A stretch of DNA of 64,000 bases from Codonopsis lanceolata (GCA_013146195.2 CM028377.1:3472001-3536000), one strand, 5' to 3'. Shown: positions 11,623-23,102, counted from the first letter of the stretch. Notes: a model not told the origin generated them from the sequence alone. Translations and numbers: made by a program.

Positions 11623-12817
11623 ATGGCTATAGAATCAGAAAACAAAGACATCTGGTACCTGGACAGTGGCTGCTCAAGACACATGACAGGAAACAGAAGT
11701 CTTCTTACAGATATAGCTGAAGCAAAAGGACCCACTGTTATTTTCGGAGACAATGCAAGAGGAAAGACAATTGGATATGGCTCAATCACTAGAGGAAGTC
11801 TCTCCATCAACAAAGTTTCTCTAGTGAGTGGCTTAAAGCACAATCTGTTGAGCATATCCCAATTTTGCGACAAAGGACTACTATGCCAATTCAACTCCAA
11901 CCAGTGCCTCATCAAATACAGTGAATCCTACTCTACAATACTGACCGGGAATAGACAAGGAAACGTCTATGTCGTGGACTTAAATCTTCTAGGGAGATTC
12001 TCAAGCCTTTGCCTTGTAGCTAACAACGTTCGTGACAACAGTTGGCTATGGCACAAGCGTCTCAGTCACCTCAACTTCAAGCACCTCTCCAAGCTCTCAA
12101 AAGATGGGCTTGTCAAAGGTCTACCTACGGTGTCTGCCGACCATGACAGAAGTTGTAAAGCTTGCCAACTAGGAAAACTTTCCAAGTCTTCCTTCAAAAG
12201 AAAGTCTGTCTTGTCAACAAACAGACCTCTTCAACTTCTGCATATGGATCTCTTTGAACCAATCATAACAGCCAGTATTTCTGGAGACAAGTATACACTT
12301 GTTGTAGTTGACGACTACTCGAGATTCACTTGGATTGAAACAATGACATCTAAAGATGAAACGTATGATCTAGTCACTGCTCTTTTCAGAAGACTTCAAA
12401 CTCAAAAGCTTGAAGACATTAGTGACATAAGATCAGACAATGGCACTGAATTCAAGAACAATGGTGTAGAAAAGTACTGCGATGACCACGGGATCGGACA
12501 TAACTTCTCTGCCGCCGGTACTCCTCAACAAAACGGTGTAGCTGAACGGAAGAACAGAACACTGATTGAAGCAGCAAGAACAATCTTTGGCGAGCGAAAC
12601 TTCAAGTACTTCAGGCGAAGCCATCAACTCTGCATGTTTTACCCAAAACAGATCCCTGGTAAACAAGTTTCATAATAAAACTCCATATGAAATATGGAGA
12701 GGAAGAGCCCCAAACATAGGATTTCTTAAAATCTTCGGCTGTAAATGTTTTATTCTTCATAATGGAAAAGAATATAGAGGAAAATTTGATGCAAAATCGA
12801 GACGAAGGAATTTTTAA
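11623..12817 (+). pseudogene. pol: copia protease and integrase (frameshifted)
   Basis: The frame 11623-12675 begins with the protease active site WYLDSGCSRHMTGN. GAG_pre-integrase and the zinc-binding part follow (WHKRLSHLNF ... CKACQLGK). The integrase core carries the catalytic Asp in LHMDLFEP, the second Asp in RSDNGTEFKN and the catalytic Glu in QNGVAERKNRT, so all three acidic residues are present. Near 12600 the frame shifts into 12566-12817, which continues with KTPYEIWRGRAPN and FGCKCFILHNGKEYRGKFDAKS and then breaks again near 12810. Domains are clear; the protein is not continuous. Confidence 0.9.
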
Positions 12818-13361
12818 GGGTATTCCAAGCATTCAAAAGCATTTCGCATTTTTAAAACTCATTTGAAAATTTTAGAATACGTGCATGTTTCTTTTGATGA
12901 ATATGACTTGTTAAAGCCTAGAAAGGCTCGAGCGTTGCTAATGATTACGATAATAATGAGGCAGTACAAATACAACATCTACTTCCACTCCTCATCATAC
13001 AAGCGCAAGCTGCAGACCCCTCCCGATGCAGCTAACCCTCCACTTGGGTAGGCGTAAACTCTACCTGCAGGTTCAACTCTTACGTTGACCCAGATCCCAT
13101 CTCTTCTGTTTTAACCCAAGCACCTTTACAGATCATTCATCCTTCTTATTTACCAGAAAATGAAAGTTTTGAAGGTCCTATCTCTTCTGAACCAGATTTT
13201 GGTGAATTTTCTTCTCAACCTACTCGGATTTCTTCAGGGAAGATCCCACCAGAAGTGACCTTCCTCCAACCATTATTGAAACTAGAGATCATCCTATTTT
13301 TCAAATCATTGGTGATCTCAACACAGGAGTTCGTACGAGAAATAAAGTTCGAGAAGAGACT
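12818..13361 (+). pseudogene. Degenerate integrase-RT linker of the copia element
   Basis: No long open frame. Short in-frame remnants such as PSKPFIPFLKLI-like residues are too weak to place. By position it is the variable linker between integrase and reverse transcriptase, rich in Ser/Pro codons on the plus strand. Several stops are present. Confidence 0.45.
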
Positions 13362-14108
13362 ATGTTTGCATATGCATTCGTATCTGAACTCGAGCCAAAG
13401 AAGATTGATGAAGCTATAGAAGATCATAACTGGATTGAAGCTATGCAAGAAGAGCTGAACCAGTTTGAAAGATGCAAGGTGTGGAGCTTAGTTCAAAGGC
13501 CGACTGATCATCCAGTCATCGGCACCAAATGGGTTTTCAGAAACAAAAGAGATAAAGATGGAAATGTCACCAGAAACAAAGCTAGACTGGTTGCTCAAGG
13601 CTACCGACAGGAAGAGGGAATTGACTTTGATGAAACTTTTGCTCCTATTGCTAGACTAGAGGCAATCAGACTCTTTCTAGCCTGTGCCTCGTTCATGGAG
13701 TTCAAAGTGTATCAGATGGATGTAAAGAGTGCCTTTCTGAATGGTGATCTTCAAGAAATTGTATACGTGGAACATCCTCCAGGATTTGTCATTTCAGACA
13801 AACTGGATCACGTCTACCGACTCAAGAAAGCTCCCTATCGCCTGAAGCAAGCTCCCAGAGCTTAGTATGAAACTCTATCCAAGTTCTTAACAGAACAAGG
13901 ATTCGTGAGAGGAAGGATAGACACTACTTTATTCATCCTCAAGCACAAAGGTCATTCTCTTCTGGTACAAATCTATGTGGACGACATCATCTTTGGATCA
14001 ACTAACCAAAGCCTATGTAAAAGATTCGGGAAGCTGATGCAAAGCAAGTTCGAGATGAGCATGATGGGAGAACTTACCTACTTTCTAGGGCTGATTCAAC
14101 GGACTTAG
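13362..14108 (+). pseudogene. copia reverse transcriptase (one internal TAG)
   Basis: RVT_2-type polymerase. The first frame 13362-13865 holds WIEAMQEELNQFERCKVWSL, GTKWVFRNKRDKDGNV, RNKARLVAQGYRQEEGIDF and YQMDVKSAFLNGDLQE. A TAG at 13863-13865 falls where the family has Trp (the AWYE position). The same frame then continues to 14108 with the catalytic YVDDIIFGSTN and FEMSMMGELTYFLGL. Another break follows at about 14100 (LIQRT then stop). Both catalytic-motif regions remain recognisable. Confidence 0.9.
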
Positions 14109-14903
14109 ATGGAATCTTCATCGGCCAAACCAAATATGCAAAGGAACTAATCAAGAAGTTCGGTCTTGATTCGACTAAAGGATTTGAGACTCCAATGTCT
14201 ACCGGCGCCATCTTGACAAAGATGAGAAGGGAAAGCAAGAGAACATGACCAAGTACCGAGGAATCATAGGTTCACTTCTCTACCTTCTTGCTAGTAGACC
14301 TAACATTATGTTTCTTTGTTTGTGTTTGTGCAAGATTTCGAGGCGAATCCAAAGGAATCACATTTGCTTCTGCCAAATGTATCATCGAGATATGTTTCAA
14401 GAACAACAAATCTAGGCATATGGTATTCCAAAAACAACAATTTCGATCTAGTTGGATACTCGGATGCAAATTATGCGACTGCAAAGTGAGCGAAGAAGCA
14501 CCGGTGGGACTTGTCAATTCCTTGGAAATAGACTTGTCTCATGGTCTTGCAAGAAACAAGGATCGATTGCAAACTCAACCACGAAGTTGAATACATTCTT
14601 CTGTTGCTCTCAACTCCTATGGATGAAGCAACAACTAGTGGACTACAACATCAAGGCTGCGAATTGTCCAATTATGTGTGACAACACATCGCAATTCGTC
14701 TCCAAAAATCGATGATGCACTCCAAGACAAAGCACATTGATATTCGTTATCACTTCCTCAAAGATCATGTGGAGAAAGGTAACATCGATGCGGAATACGT
14801 TCCAACTGAGCATCAATTGGCTGACATTCTCACAAAACCACTGGATGCCACCAGGTTTGCCTATTTAAGGAGAAATCTTGGTATGATTGATCCTACTGCT
14901 TAA
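14109..14903 (+). pseudogene. copia RT thumb and RNase H (several frame changes)
   Basis: RNase H completes copia pol. The segment changes frame several times: VGSLLYLLASRP-type region near 14260, CSRFRGESKG/ASAKCI near 14330. It ends with the conserved C-terminus in 14712-14903: SKTKHIDIRYHFLKDHVE, VPTEHQLADILTKPL and FAYLRRNLGM, then TAA. These closing motifs are diagnostic of copia RNase H. Confidence 0.85.
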
Positions 14904-15120
14904 TTTCAAAGTTTTATTAATGTTTCTTTCGTACCGGTAGACTTAGTTTTAGGCTGATCGGAAGACGTAAGCCTCCCTTGACCGGAAGACTTAATGGTCA
15001 GTATTCTTACTTAGTCTATTTTTTTAAAGAGGTTTCTAAAGCAATAAAAGGGGTCAAGGATAAAATTTGGTACTTAAGAAAATATCTTAAGTTCCTGCTT
15101 TACGCTAAAATTTTCTCGCC

Positions 15121-15128
15121 TTTAAATA
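15121..15128 (+). promoter_or_regulatory. Candidate TATA box for the env-like gene
   Basis: TTTAAATA lies 218 bp after the pol stop. It precedes a pyrimidine-rich stretch (TTCTCTCTCTATTC, 15177-15192) typical of plant transcription start regions. It is 144 bp upstream of a consensus 5' splice site. A subgenomic promoter is inferred, not shown. Confidence 0.4.
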
Positions 15129-15264
15129 GACCTTGAACCGCCTTTTGCAAAACTTTACGAAACCCCTTTGACAGATTAGTTCTCTCTCTATTCATACTCC
15201 CTTTGTGTAACTGCTTTCTGCATTCCCAAATCTTTCTTGTTTCTTCTTCTCATCAACAGCAATC

Positions 15265-15604
15265 GTATGTTCTTCTCTATTACTTAAAACTTATTGTTTA
15301 CTGTTTTACATTTCATTTCATAACCTAAAATTGTTTTGGAATTCAAACGGTCACTTTCGAGTTTCATACAGTTTCCGCCATTGTTGTTCTTAAAAACCTA
15401 GAAACTAACAGTCGTTTATATGTTTTCATTGTTTATTCTTATGGAAAACATTTGTTATATATTTCTCTGGTTTGGATTCTTTAAACATTCTAGGGTTTCA
15501 AGTTTTCATTTCGAAAAATTCCAATTATTTCAGAAAACCTTGAAATTTCTGCTTGTTTAGTTCTTGAGGTGAAAAGCCCTAATTTTCAATTGCATTTCTT
15601 TCAG
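15265..15604 (+). other. Candidate intron preceding the env-like ORF
   Basis: A GTATGT donor at 15265 and a T-rich tract ending TTTCAG at 15604 bound 340 bp of A/T-rich, intron-like sequence. The next codons GCA AAA ACC TCA AAA TCA are in frame with the long env-like ORF. The codon just before the donor is ATC, one change from ATG, so the original start codon may have abutted the intron. Confidence 0.5.
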
Positions 15605-18261
15605 GCAAAAACCTCAAAATCAAAGCGTGAAAGCAGAAAGATACTAAACCCCGAGACAGACATTCCACCGAGCTTGGATGTCAACCTTCCGGGATATCCA
15701 ACCTTTCCCGCCTCTCATGACGTCATAATGGCCATGGACCCAAAACTGTATATTCCAGGGATGTGCATTGACCTTCAGACAGTCTCCACAATAGCCGCCG
15801 GCGTCAAAGCATGCGAGGATATGAACGCCTCTGGCATACTTCCTCTCTTCTGCCTCAACGACAAGAATTACAGCATCTTTCTAGCAGAAGAATTTTATCA
15901 GAGAATGGAACTCATGAGCCCGAACGCTCTACGAGGATGGATTAGAGGTCGTCCAATCTCCATCACCGCCAAGACAATCTCCACCATCATCGGCGTGCAC
16001 TTTGGTGGACCACTTGAAGCAACAATTGCTGAGGTTGTACATGCCTGGGAAGCAATGAGGGGAGTAGATACATATCGAGAACCACAAGGTAAAATGCTCA
16101 GAAATCTCTTCCCTCTGGACGTCTACTGCTCCAACCACCTTATTGACAAGGGGCTTCTATTCAAAAGTGGAGAACATGACATGTTTACGGCACAACAGAT
16201 CAACTTAACCAGTACCGTATTCCTTCAGCTCCGTCTCAACTGGGGGGCCATCATTTTCAATGAATTAAAGAAGTGGGTGGAGAAAGCAAAGAACAACCCC
16301 ACTTACAAACGGCCCTTCGTAAGGTTGATCAATGCCCTTCTCAGAGACGACGTAAATGTCCACTCTTCCCTGAAGGAAGACGAACTGATAGTGGTGGCCA
16401 AGGAGAAGCAGCTAACCGCTTCGTTCTTCAGCAAATACTCTGAGTATGAGAACAAGCGAAGACTGCAAAAGGGTCTACCGCCCGTCTCCATAGACAAAGT
16501 GGCCAAGCCTGTACCGATCTTAGTAACTCGCTTCAACATGGAAGCACATGACGCGGCCAGCAGAACCTTCAAAAAGACCTCTGTAAAATTTAATGAACAA
16601 GTGGCCACGTCCCTCCATCAAAAAGCCAAAGACTTGGCTGATGAGGCAGAGCAGCTGCTACGAGCCAGGCAGAAAGCCAAGGGCAAGACGAAGACAGGGC
16701 CGGAAGATGTAACTCCAACTGAAAAGGAGCAGGCCAAATGGATTAGGAAAGAGATGAAGGAAGGCCAAAAGGACCAGCCTCCAGCCAGACCAACTCCTTC
16801 ACCTTCCCCAGCTCAAACTTCACAAGCACAGCCATCTACTCAAACCAATCAACCACCCTCACCCTCTCCTGCACCCACTCCTAAACCAAAACGAAGGTGA
16901 CTTCGAAAAACCTTCGAGGACCAACCACCAGCAGACACTCCTGCCACTACCAATGAAGCAGCTGAGTCTCCTATTCAGCCGCTAAGGAAGAAAAGAAGAT
17001 CTGCCGGTACCAAGCCATCTACCGACGCCCAACCCTCAACCGCCAGCCAACCAACTACCGACGCCCAACCAACTACCTCTAGCCAACCCATTCCTCCTGA
17101 GTCATCTACTCAGAGGAATTCACCACCTCCAGAGGATCCTATCCCTTGGGGGAGCCTCAAACTCAGGAGGAGCCAACCAGAACCCCCACTCCTCCTCCTC
17201 CTTCACCCTTCAACTACTCACCTGACCCATCTACCCCTTCCTCGCCTCACCAATCCCAACCAACTTTATCAACCACACCACAACCAACTCCAATCCCTCC
17301 CACAAAACTAATAGACTCTGCTGCTGCCAAGTTCCTTTTCGAACTTTCTTCAGTAGCAGAACTATTCACCCCTGACCAACAACCTCCTCAACCTACCCTA
17401 AACAAACCAAAATCCCTCTTCTACCCTGCCCCATCTTTCTGGTTCTCTACCGACCCCCTACCCGAATCTTCCCATATCAGTGAAAATTCTGACACTGATA
17501 TCGTGATAGATTCCCCACCAACCCCTCCTCCCCATCCACCTCAAACCATATCTTCCGACACCTCTTCCGACTCTTCCGACTCCGACTCCTTCCCTCCTCA
17601 ACCTCAACAACCCTTCCGGCCAGTATCTCTGGAAGCAGCTATTCACATTGGCCAGGCAACAACGTCTACTCAACCGGCCAATGATGAAATTTTGTCAAGG
17701 CTGGACGCCATATACGAACGACTAGGCGCTCTTACTAGCATCACTACTGCTACCGCTGAGATAGCCACTGCTGCGTCCAAAGCCAATTATCGCACTGCAG
17801 CTCTTTTACGACAATTTCAAGAGGATGTCTGGACTCATTTTGGACAGATGCGACATGAATTCACAGACGTCAGGATCAACGTTGAAGCTTAACGAGACGA
17901 ATGTGTGCCTATCTGCTCCTCCCTCTTCTACGAGCTTTTCCATGCCATCACTCTCCATCTCGGCAATGGCCGCCCTCCTGTTCTAGAGCTCAACAACATA
18001 GCTCGAGACTCTGCTCACAATGTCATGAATGCCCATCATGATCGTGATCTGGCCATCACGGAGGAGAAGCAAATGAGGTCAATCAACAGAATGCTGGTGG
18101 AAGAGAACAGTCGTCTTCGTGAAGAACTCGACTACCGTTCTCGTTCCACCAGACCTCCTACTGATGCCGATGACGAGTACGAATGTAGAATGGAAGAGCT
18201 AGAGAGGGAACGAAGGGAAAAAGAACCTGCAGACAAAGGCAAAGGGAAAAGACCTTGGTAG
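15605..18261 (+). pseudogene. Sirevirus env-like / plant transposon protein ORF (broken)
   Basis: The accessory gene found between pol and the 3' LTR of Sireviruses. Frame 15569-16900 encodes a globular region (YPTFPASHDVIMAMDPKLY, CIDLQTVSTIAAGVKACEDM, GWIRGRPISITAKTISTIIG, FVRLINALLRDDVNV). This resembles the putative plant transposon protein domain (Transposase_32 type). Acidic/basic and Pro/Ser/Thr-rich tracts follow. The frame is interrupted by TGA (16898-16900), shifts at the G-run near 17148, and has TAA at 17890-17892 before continuing to 18261. The C-terminus is coiled-coil-like (MLVEENSRLREELDYR). I see no clear membrane segment, so a true envelope role is unsupported. About 885 residues if uninterrupted. 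Confidence 0.75.
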
Positions 18262-18640
18262 TTTTGTATCTTTTCTTCCCTTACCTTTGTATCTATCTTA
18301 TATTTTGAAAACTCTGTAATATGTAAACATCTTGTTTATAAATACATAAGATTACTTGCTTTTCAAAATTGTCCTGTTTAAATTCTTGTTACTTTATTTT
18401 CTATATTTGTTTAGAATTTCAACAATCAGTTTAAATTTATTTGAACTGCTACTAATCTGTGTGATGTTCTATGATTTTCATATCTTTGTATGCACTTAGA
18501 TTAGTTCCTTACACTTGAGGTACTCTTCTGTTTGATAGAGGCATGTCTTCTGCTACTATATATATAAATCTCTTAGACATGTTATTATCTATCACATAGT
18601 ATGTTATAGCCCTCATTTGTAGTAATGATGACCAGATATA
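18262..18640 (+). mobile_element. 3' untranslated region of the copia element
   Basis: A/T-rich non-coding sequence between the env-like stop and the polypurine tract. No frame or other motif was recognised. Confidence 0.6.
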
Positions 18641-18653
18641 AATAGGAGGAGAT
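18641..18653 (+). promoter_or_regulatory. Polypurine tract of the copia element
   Basis: AATAGGAGGAGAT lies immediately upstream of the 3' LTR start TGTTGATTC. This is the expected primer for plus-strand DNA synthesis. Confidence 0.8.
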
Positions 18654-19907
18654 TGTTGATTCTTATGTTAGATTTATATATGTTCAGTTCATTACATTAG
18701 TTTTATACTTCAGTGGCTAATCGGGCTGCGTATCGATTAGCGTGGCAACTGTGTATAGAACTTTGCCAAGTATAGTTTTTATAAGACTTTGCAGGTTCAG
18801 TGGAAGATCTCTTCAAGCTTCACCGGAAGACCTGCTCAAAGCCTACAAACGGCAGACCTTGTGTCCACCTGGTCTCTCATGACTTGTCCTATCCAGCAAT
18901 GACTCATTGGATTAATTCAAACTTATCCTAATCGTTGTTTGAATTAATCTAAGACATTCCCTGACACATCAAGCTGCCGAAAGACTTTTCGTCCGAGCAG
19001 AAGACTTTTCGCGGAAAAGCAGACTATCTCCTACTGTCTGTAACAACTCTCAGATCTGACACCTAAATCGCCCACGTTTCGAAGATCTCAGAAATCATTC
19101 CCTGCTCTACATATCTATGAAGACGAATTTCTTGACTGACAGCCCCATGCATTTAATGCATTCATAAAAGAGCTGTTGAAACCTTCGTCTTCTCTAACAG
19201 ATTCTTTTGAAGTGCACCTGCTATAAATACTGCCATTGAAGACTGGAAAAACAACTTTACAAAATCGATCGAACACTTAAATGATTGCTCTGAAACTCCA
19301 TAACTCCAAGTCTTACAGCTCAGTGCATTCAAGAGATCATCAACAGATCTAGAAGTCCTCGTCAACAACAAGAAGTTGTTCATAAACACTTATTGTTTTA
19401 ACTTCTTGTTGTTTACATTCATTAACTATACTTCTGCACGAATTAAATATCCTGTATTTACAGATATTTCATTCCCTAGACCCCAAACACAAGTCAATAT
19501 TTTGTACACGATCCATTAGGAATATTCTTTGTAATAGATCTAGTGGAAAATATAGTGCACTATTTAAATCCAAGGTTGACTGCCTTGGTGGTGGACGTAG
19601 CACTCTTTATAGTGTGAACCATCCCAAAATACTTGTGTTATTTCTTACTGTTTGTCTGCTATTTGAACTGTTTAGTTCTTTGATTATCTTTATTCGTTTA
19701 CAGCAGAACTTAAGTAATTTGTAAAAGGTCTACCGGTAGTCCTTATCGGCAGACCTGGAACAACTACCTTGAAGGTCTTCCGCTACTTCAATCTTTTTAA
19801 TAGATTGCAAGTACCCTTCAAAGAATTTACTAAAAAGTTTTAAGTGTTCAATAAGCTATTCAACCCCCCCCCCTTTTAGCTTATTATCGTGCCCGTTGGG
19901 ACCCACA
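18654..19907 (+). mobile_element. 3' LTR of the copia element
   Basis: 1254 bp, TGTTGATTC to GACCCACA. It aligns end to end with 8042-9321. Most differences fall in the first 500 bases, including a roughly 20 bp shortening near 18980-19050. It is followed by the TSD TGGGT. Confidence 0.93.
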
Positions 19908-20653
19908 TGGGTCTCGGCAGAAATCAGGAAGGACTGGTTAATTTAGTGCAGGATGAACTTAAGGAATGTATCCCTCCTTTTGGTCTAGGATATACGCCTA
20001 GCCCAGCTGAAGTAGCCACAGTCATGAAACAGAAACGTGAGAAAAGAAAGGCAGAAAAAGAAAAACGTCCTTATGAATATCCCCCTCTCCAACCATATAG
20101 AAAAACCTTAAATGGTTACTTTGTAATGAAAGGGGAAACTGAAGCCTATCTCATGTTTCATGAGCCTTGGTTCGACCAGTATGGGAAAAGATGCCCTGGT
20201 TGGGAAATTTTTGAAGATGTTAGTCTTCTCACAGATAGAATGGAACAGGTTACCCTGGAGCCCCGTAGCACTGCATATAAGACTGTCACTGTTGAGAATA
20301 CTTGGTCTATAGACCAAGATGATTATGCCTTGGCCTTGCTAGATGATGATGGTCTAGGAGATAGCTTCCTGGGTATGATAGATGGAGGCACCTATTATAA
20401 AGAGCTCCCTACTGAGATTGAGCTTATTGCTGATAAGCCTCTGCAGAACTGGTATACCACGACCGGCCCGCTCCTGACGCCCGCAGACCTAGTGGACCAC
20501 TTTGGATATACTATCCCTATTCCTTCCCCTAGCTTTACGGATTGGTCATCTACCGATCCGCTACCTAAAGTTGAGGATCTCAAACCCCAGGTCCTCAATA
20601 ATGTAATGAACCCTGTACAGTTTGCTTTTAATGATATTATTTATTTATTATGA
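19908..20653 (+). pseudogene. Pre-RT segment of gypsy element 1, resuming after copia
   Basis: Open frame to 20653. It continues the polyprotein interrupted at 8041: GLGRNQEGLVNL joins to the NYMPGLG residues before the insertion. It contains FGLGYTPSPAEVATVMKQKR and KRPYEYPPLQPYRKTLNGYF, then acidic linker residues ending near NVMNPVQFAFND. This is the region between protease and reverse transcriptase in Tat/Ogre elements. No RT follows; sequence identity switches to an unrelated repeat at about 20635-20655, so the element is truncated there. Confidence 0.75.
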
Positions 20654-20907
20654 CCCGAGAATTTCTAAATGGGGCTCCATCTTACGGATATAGGATCCGT
20701 AAGACTGTCCTACACAAGTCTTTGCCTATATTATTTCATTTAAAACCTTTGTGTATATGATCATAATTAAAAGAGGAAAAAAATAATGGTAAAGTGGTAA
20801 AAGTATTTTTCTAAAAAAGAAAATTTGGAAACAAGTCATTTGAAAAAAAAAATACTATAAGACAATTATTTCGGAATGGAAGGAGTAGTTTAGGCAAAAA
20901 CATGGGT

Positions 20908-21056
20908 AAGACAGTCTTAAGGATATTTTTTGTAAAACAGATCATCTTTAACCGATCCACCGTGTATTTGTGGGTTGAACTGTGAGAGAGTGGAGCTTAG
21001 TCTTACGAATAAGGATACATAAGACGATCTTATAAGAGATTTACCCATTTTGTATC
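20908..21056. repeat. Foldback MITE-like element
   Basis: It starts GGGTAAGACAGTCTTAAGG and ends CTTATAAGAGATTTACCC, giving matching GGGTAA...TTACCC ends and a palindromic AAGACxGTCTT core. The second copy is at about 33028-33170. The family of TAAGACGGTCTTA sequences recurs near 27540, 28830 and 29350. Exact ends and superfamily are uncertain. Confidence 0.5.
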
Positions 21057-21184
21057 ACATCTCTCGCTAATTGACTGTCCATTTTTAAGAAAAAGTTTTG
21101 CCAAAAAAATAAGTGTTTATTTTTGTATAAAATTACTAAATTGGCGATTGTTATCTATTGTGTCCCACAGTGACAATACTATTA

Positions 21185-21442
21185 CTCCCTCCGTTTTCAA
21201 AATAATGTCTACCTTGATCTAACATACCGTTTAAGAAAAAATAATTGACTCTATTATAAATATTTGTGAAATGTGTTGTTTTCTTTAATGCCCTTGAGTA
21301 TGTGGTCATAATTAAAGTAGGTAGAAAAAGTAAGGATAAAGTGGTAAAAGTGTTTTCTTAAAAGGAAAGGTTTTGAAAGATGACAATTATTTAAGAACAG
21401 ACGAAAAAGGAAAGGTGAACGATAGTTTGAAAACAGAGGGAG
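21185..21442. mobile_element. Stowaway-type MITE, copy 1
   Basis: Terminal inverted repeats CTCCCTCCGTTTTCAAA and TTTGAAAACAGAGGGAG are flanked by TA on both sides. Length 258 bp, no coding capacity. Orthologous in position to 33307-33540. Confidence 0.88.
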
Positions 21443-21653
21443 TATTATATTTGGTAGAAAACATTGTTACAATATTATGACATTAAGATTCAGGTATTCA
21501 TACAGTATCAGTTTAGAACAAGGGTGTAGTATACAACTTTTCAAATTATGTGAATCCTTGAATTAGATGATGGTAAAAATTTAAGAAAAAACGGTTTTAG
21601 AGGTAATTTATGTAAAACCGGTCATTTTATCTCGACTTACCGTATGTTGACAG

Positions 21654-21940
21654 TAAGGCTGGCAATTGGGTGGGTTGGGTTGGATCGAAACGTGTAATGG
21701 GTTGAAATGGATCGTGACCCGTTATAACCCAAAATTAAACTAGACGAAATGAGTTGATTCGAAACGGTTCGGTTCGGGTCGTTATGGGTGATGCGGCGTA
21801 ACGGGTCACCCGTTTCAACCCGCAAATTTCTATTAAAAACCTTACATTTATATAGCAAAAAATGGGTCACAATGGGTAACGGGTCAGGTTGGGTCAGGTT
21901 GAATGGATTAACGGGTTTTGAGTTGTAATTACCAGGCCTA
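21654..21940. mobile_element. hAT-type MITE, copy 1
   Basis: Ends TAAGGCTGGCAATTGGG and TAATTACCAGGCCTA, flanked by 8 bp near-repeats GTTGACAG and GTTGGTAG. The interior is full of GGGT/AACCC words (GTTGGGT, AACGGGT). It is about 96 bp shorter than the copy at 33751-34133, so it has an internal deletion. Confidence 0.82.
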
Positions 21941-22073
21941 GTTGGTAGCTTGAGTTATAAAAGAATTTGTCTTTTTTTTTTATTTTACAAATTATTAGTA
22001 AAACTGGCTCGCAAGAGACTTATTTTTAGATGATATTGTATGTGACTTGTTATAGAAACGGAAAGTAGTAAGT

Positions 22074-22317
22074 ATGCCCTCACGGGCTTAGCTCAGTTAG
22101 TTAAGAGCTAGTAGATTTGGATATAGGACCAAGGATCGAGTCCTAGCAACCGCAGTGTGGGAGTTTCATCCTCTTGTGGGGGTGGCTCCTTGTAGGTACT
22201 AGGCACGAGTCCTCCTAGCTGCTTAATCGCTGAGTTACCGTGATTTTCCTCTCACATTCTCATGGGGCTAGGATGTGGGGGCTCTCGGGGGGAGAGTTTC
22301 CCCTTTTTTTGGATACA
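22074..22317 (+). mobile_element. tRNA-derived SINE
   Basis: The 5' part has a pol III box A-like TTAGCTCAGTTAGTTAAGAG (starting about 22087) and a box B-like GGATCGAGTCC about 35 bp later. It ends in a T run. A 14 bp target duplication GGAAAGTAGTAAGT flanks it at 22060-22073 and 22318-22331. The paralogous copy at about 34246-34262 reads straight through the site with a single GAAAATAGTAAGT, an empty site. Confidence 0.88.
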
Positions 22318-23102
22318 GGAAAGTAGTAAGTGTTAGTAACTTGTAAAACCTTAAAGAAAGGGATATTTAAGGATAGTTATGGCGATGTTAACTCTTAAAT
22401 TTATCGAAATTCAACCAACTATATCGCCTATAGAAAAAGAGAGGCACTATTGCATCCCTTTATACTCTAAATACATCCCCTTTTTTATTACAAAACTGTC
22501 ACATTGTTGCCCATTGTTCTTCTAAATACACCATCTAACATACACCTGCCTTCTTCCTCCTACTTCATTGTTTCTTCTTCCTACTAGATTTCACATTTTG
22601 TTTCTCCAAACCCTATACCTAAACCTAAAGCTTCCTACATCTACATTGTTGCAAAAATCAAATATGGAGCCCAATGAAGTGAAAGGAACATTGAATACAA
22701 GTATCTCCTCATTTAATACATAAATATGGACTAAATATCAGGGGTTTTGTAAAATTGTACTCTTGCGTCGCATAATGTTCCGCCAAGGCTAGGTGAACAA
22801 TTGAGTAATTAAGTAATACTCAATTGTTCACCCAGTCATGGGGAACTTCAACTTAATTATTCACTCAGTCCTGATAGAACATTACTCAATTGTGAACATG
22901 GTGAAAGAGTATAGTTCATTCCAACAAAAAAAAATTGTTCAATTTAAACTTTATAACTAGCCGTCATACATTTAAACAGAACCAAAACACAAACAACTCG
23001 AGATAAACAATCACAATAAAGTGTGACTAAACCAAAGGCTGACCAAATTGAATAAAAAAATTGTGTTGGTAAAGCTCGTTCAGCACGAGTAGAACAAACC
23101 GT

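Larger units (their letters stand above)
8042..19907 (+). mobile_element. Complete Sirevirus-like Ty1/copia retrotransposon
   Basis: An 11.9 kb element with two LTRs, initiator-Met-type PBS, gag, protease, integrase, reverse transcriptase, RNase H, an extra env-like gene, and a purine-rich tract. It is flanked by the perfect 5 bp target duplication TGGGT at 8037-8041 and 19908-19912. The copia domain order PR-INT-RT-RH and the additional 3' ORF place it with the Sirevirus (SIRE1/Maximus) lineage. Coding parts carry several frameshifts and stops, so it is probably not autonomous now. The LTRs differ by scattered substitutions and small indels, a few percent by eye. Confidence 0.93.
20635..23102. 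repeat. Long dispersed repeat, copy 1
   Basis: It aligns along its length with 32755-35060, beginning at TTATTTATTATGACCCGAGA and ending near GTGTTGG.AA.GCT. Both copies carry the same Stowaway and hAT-type MITEs at the same places, so those preceded the duplication. A SINE is present only here. No protein-coding capacity was recognised. The biological identity of the unit is unknown. Confidence 0.8.

Noticed and set aside
15605..18261. A true retroviral envelope gene
   Set aside because: No signal peptide, no clear transmembrane segment and no furin-like site seen; resemblance is to the plant transposon protein domain and Sirevirus env-like ORFs.
22087..22160. tRNA gene
   Set aside because: Box A and B resemble a tRNA, but the 3' half does not continue as one, and the 14 bp target duplications plus T-rich tail show a SINE.
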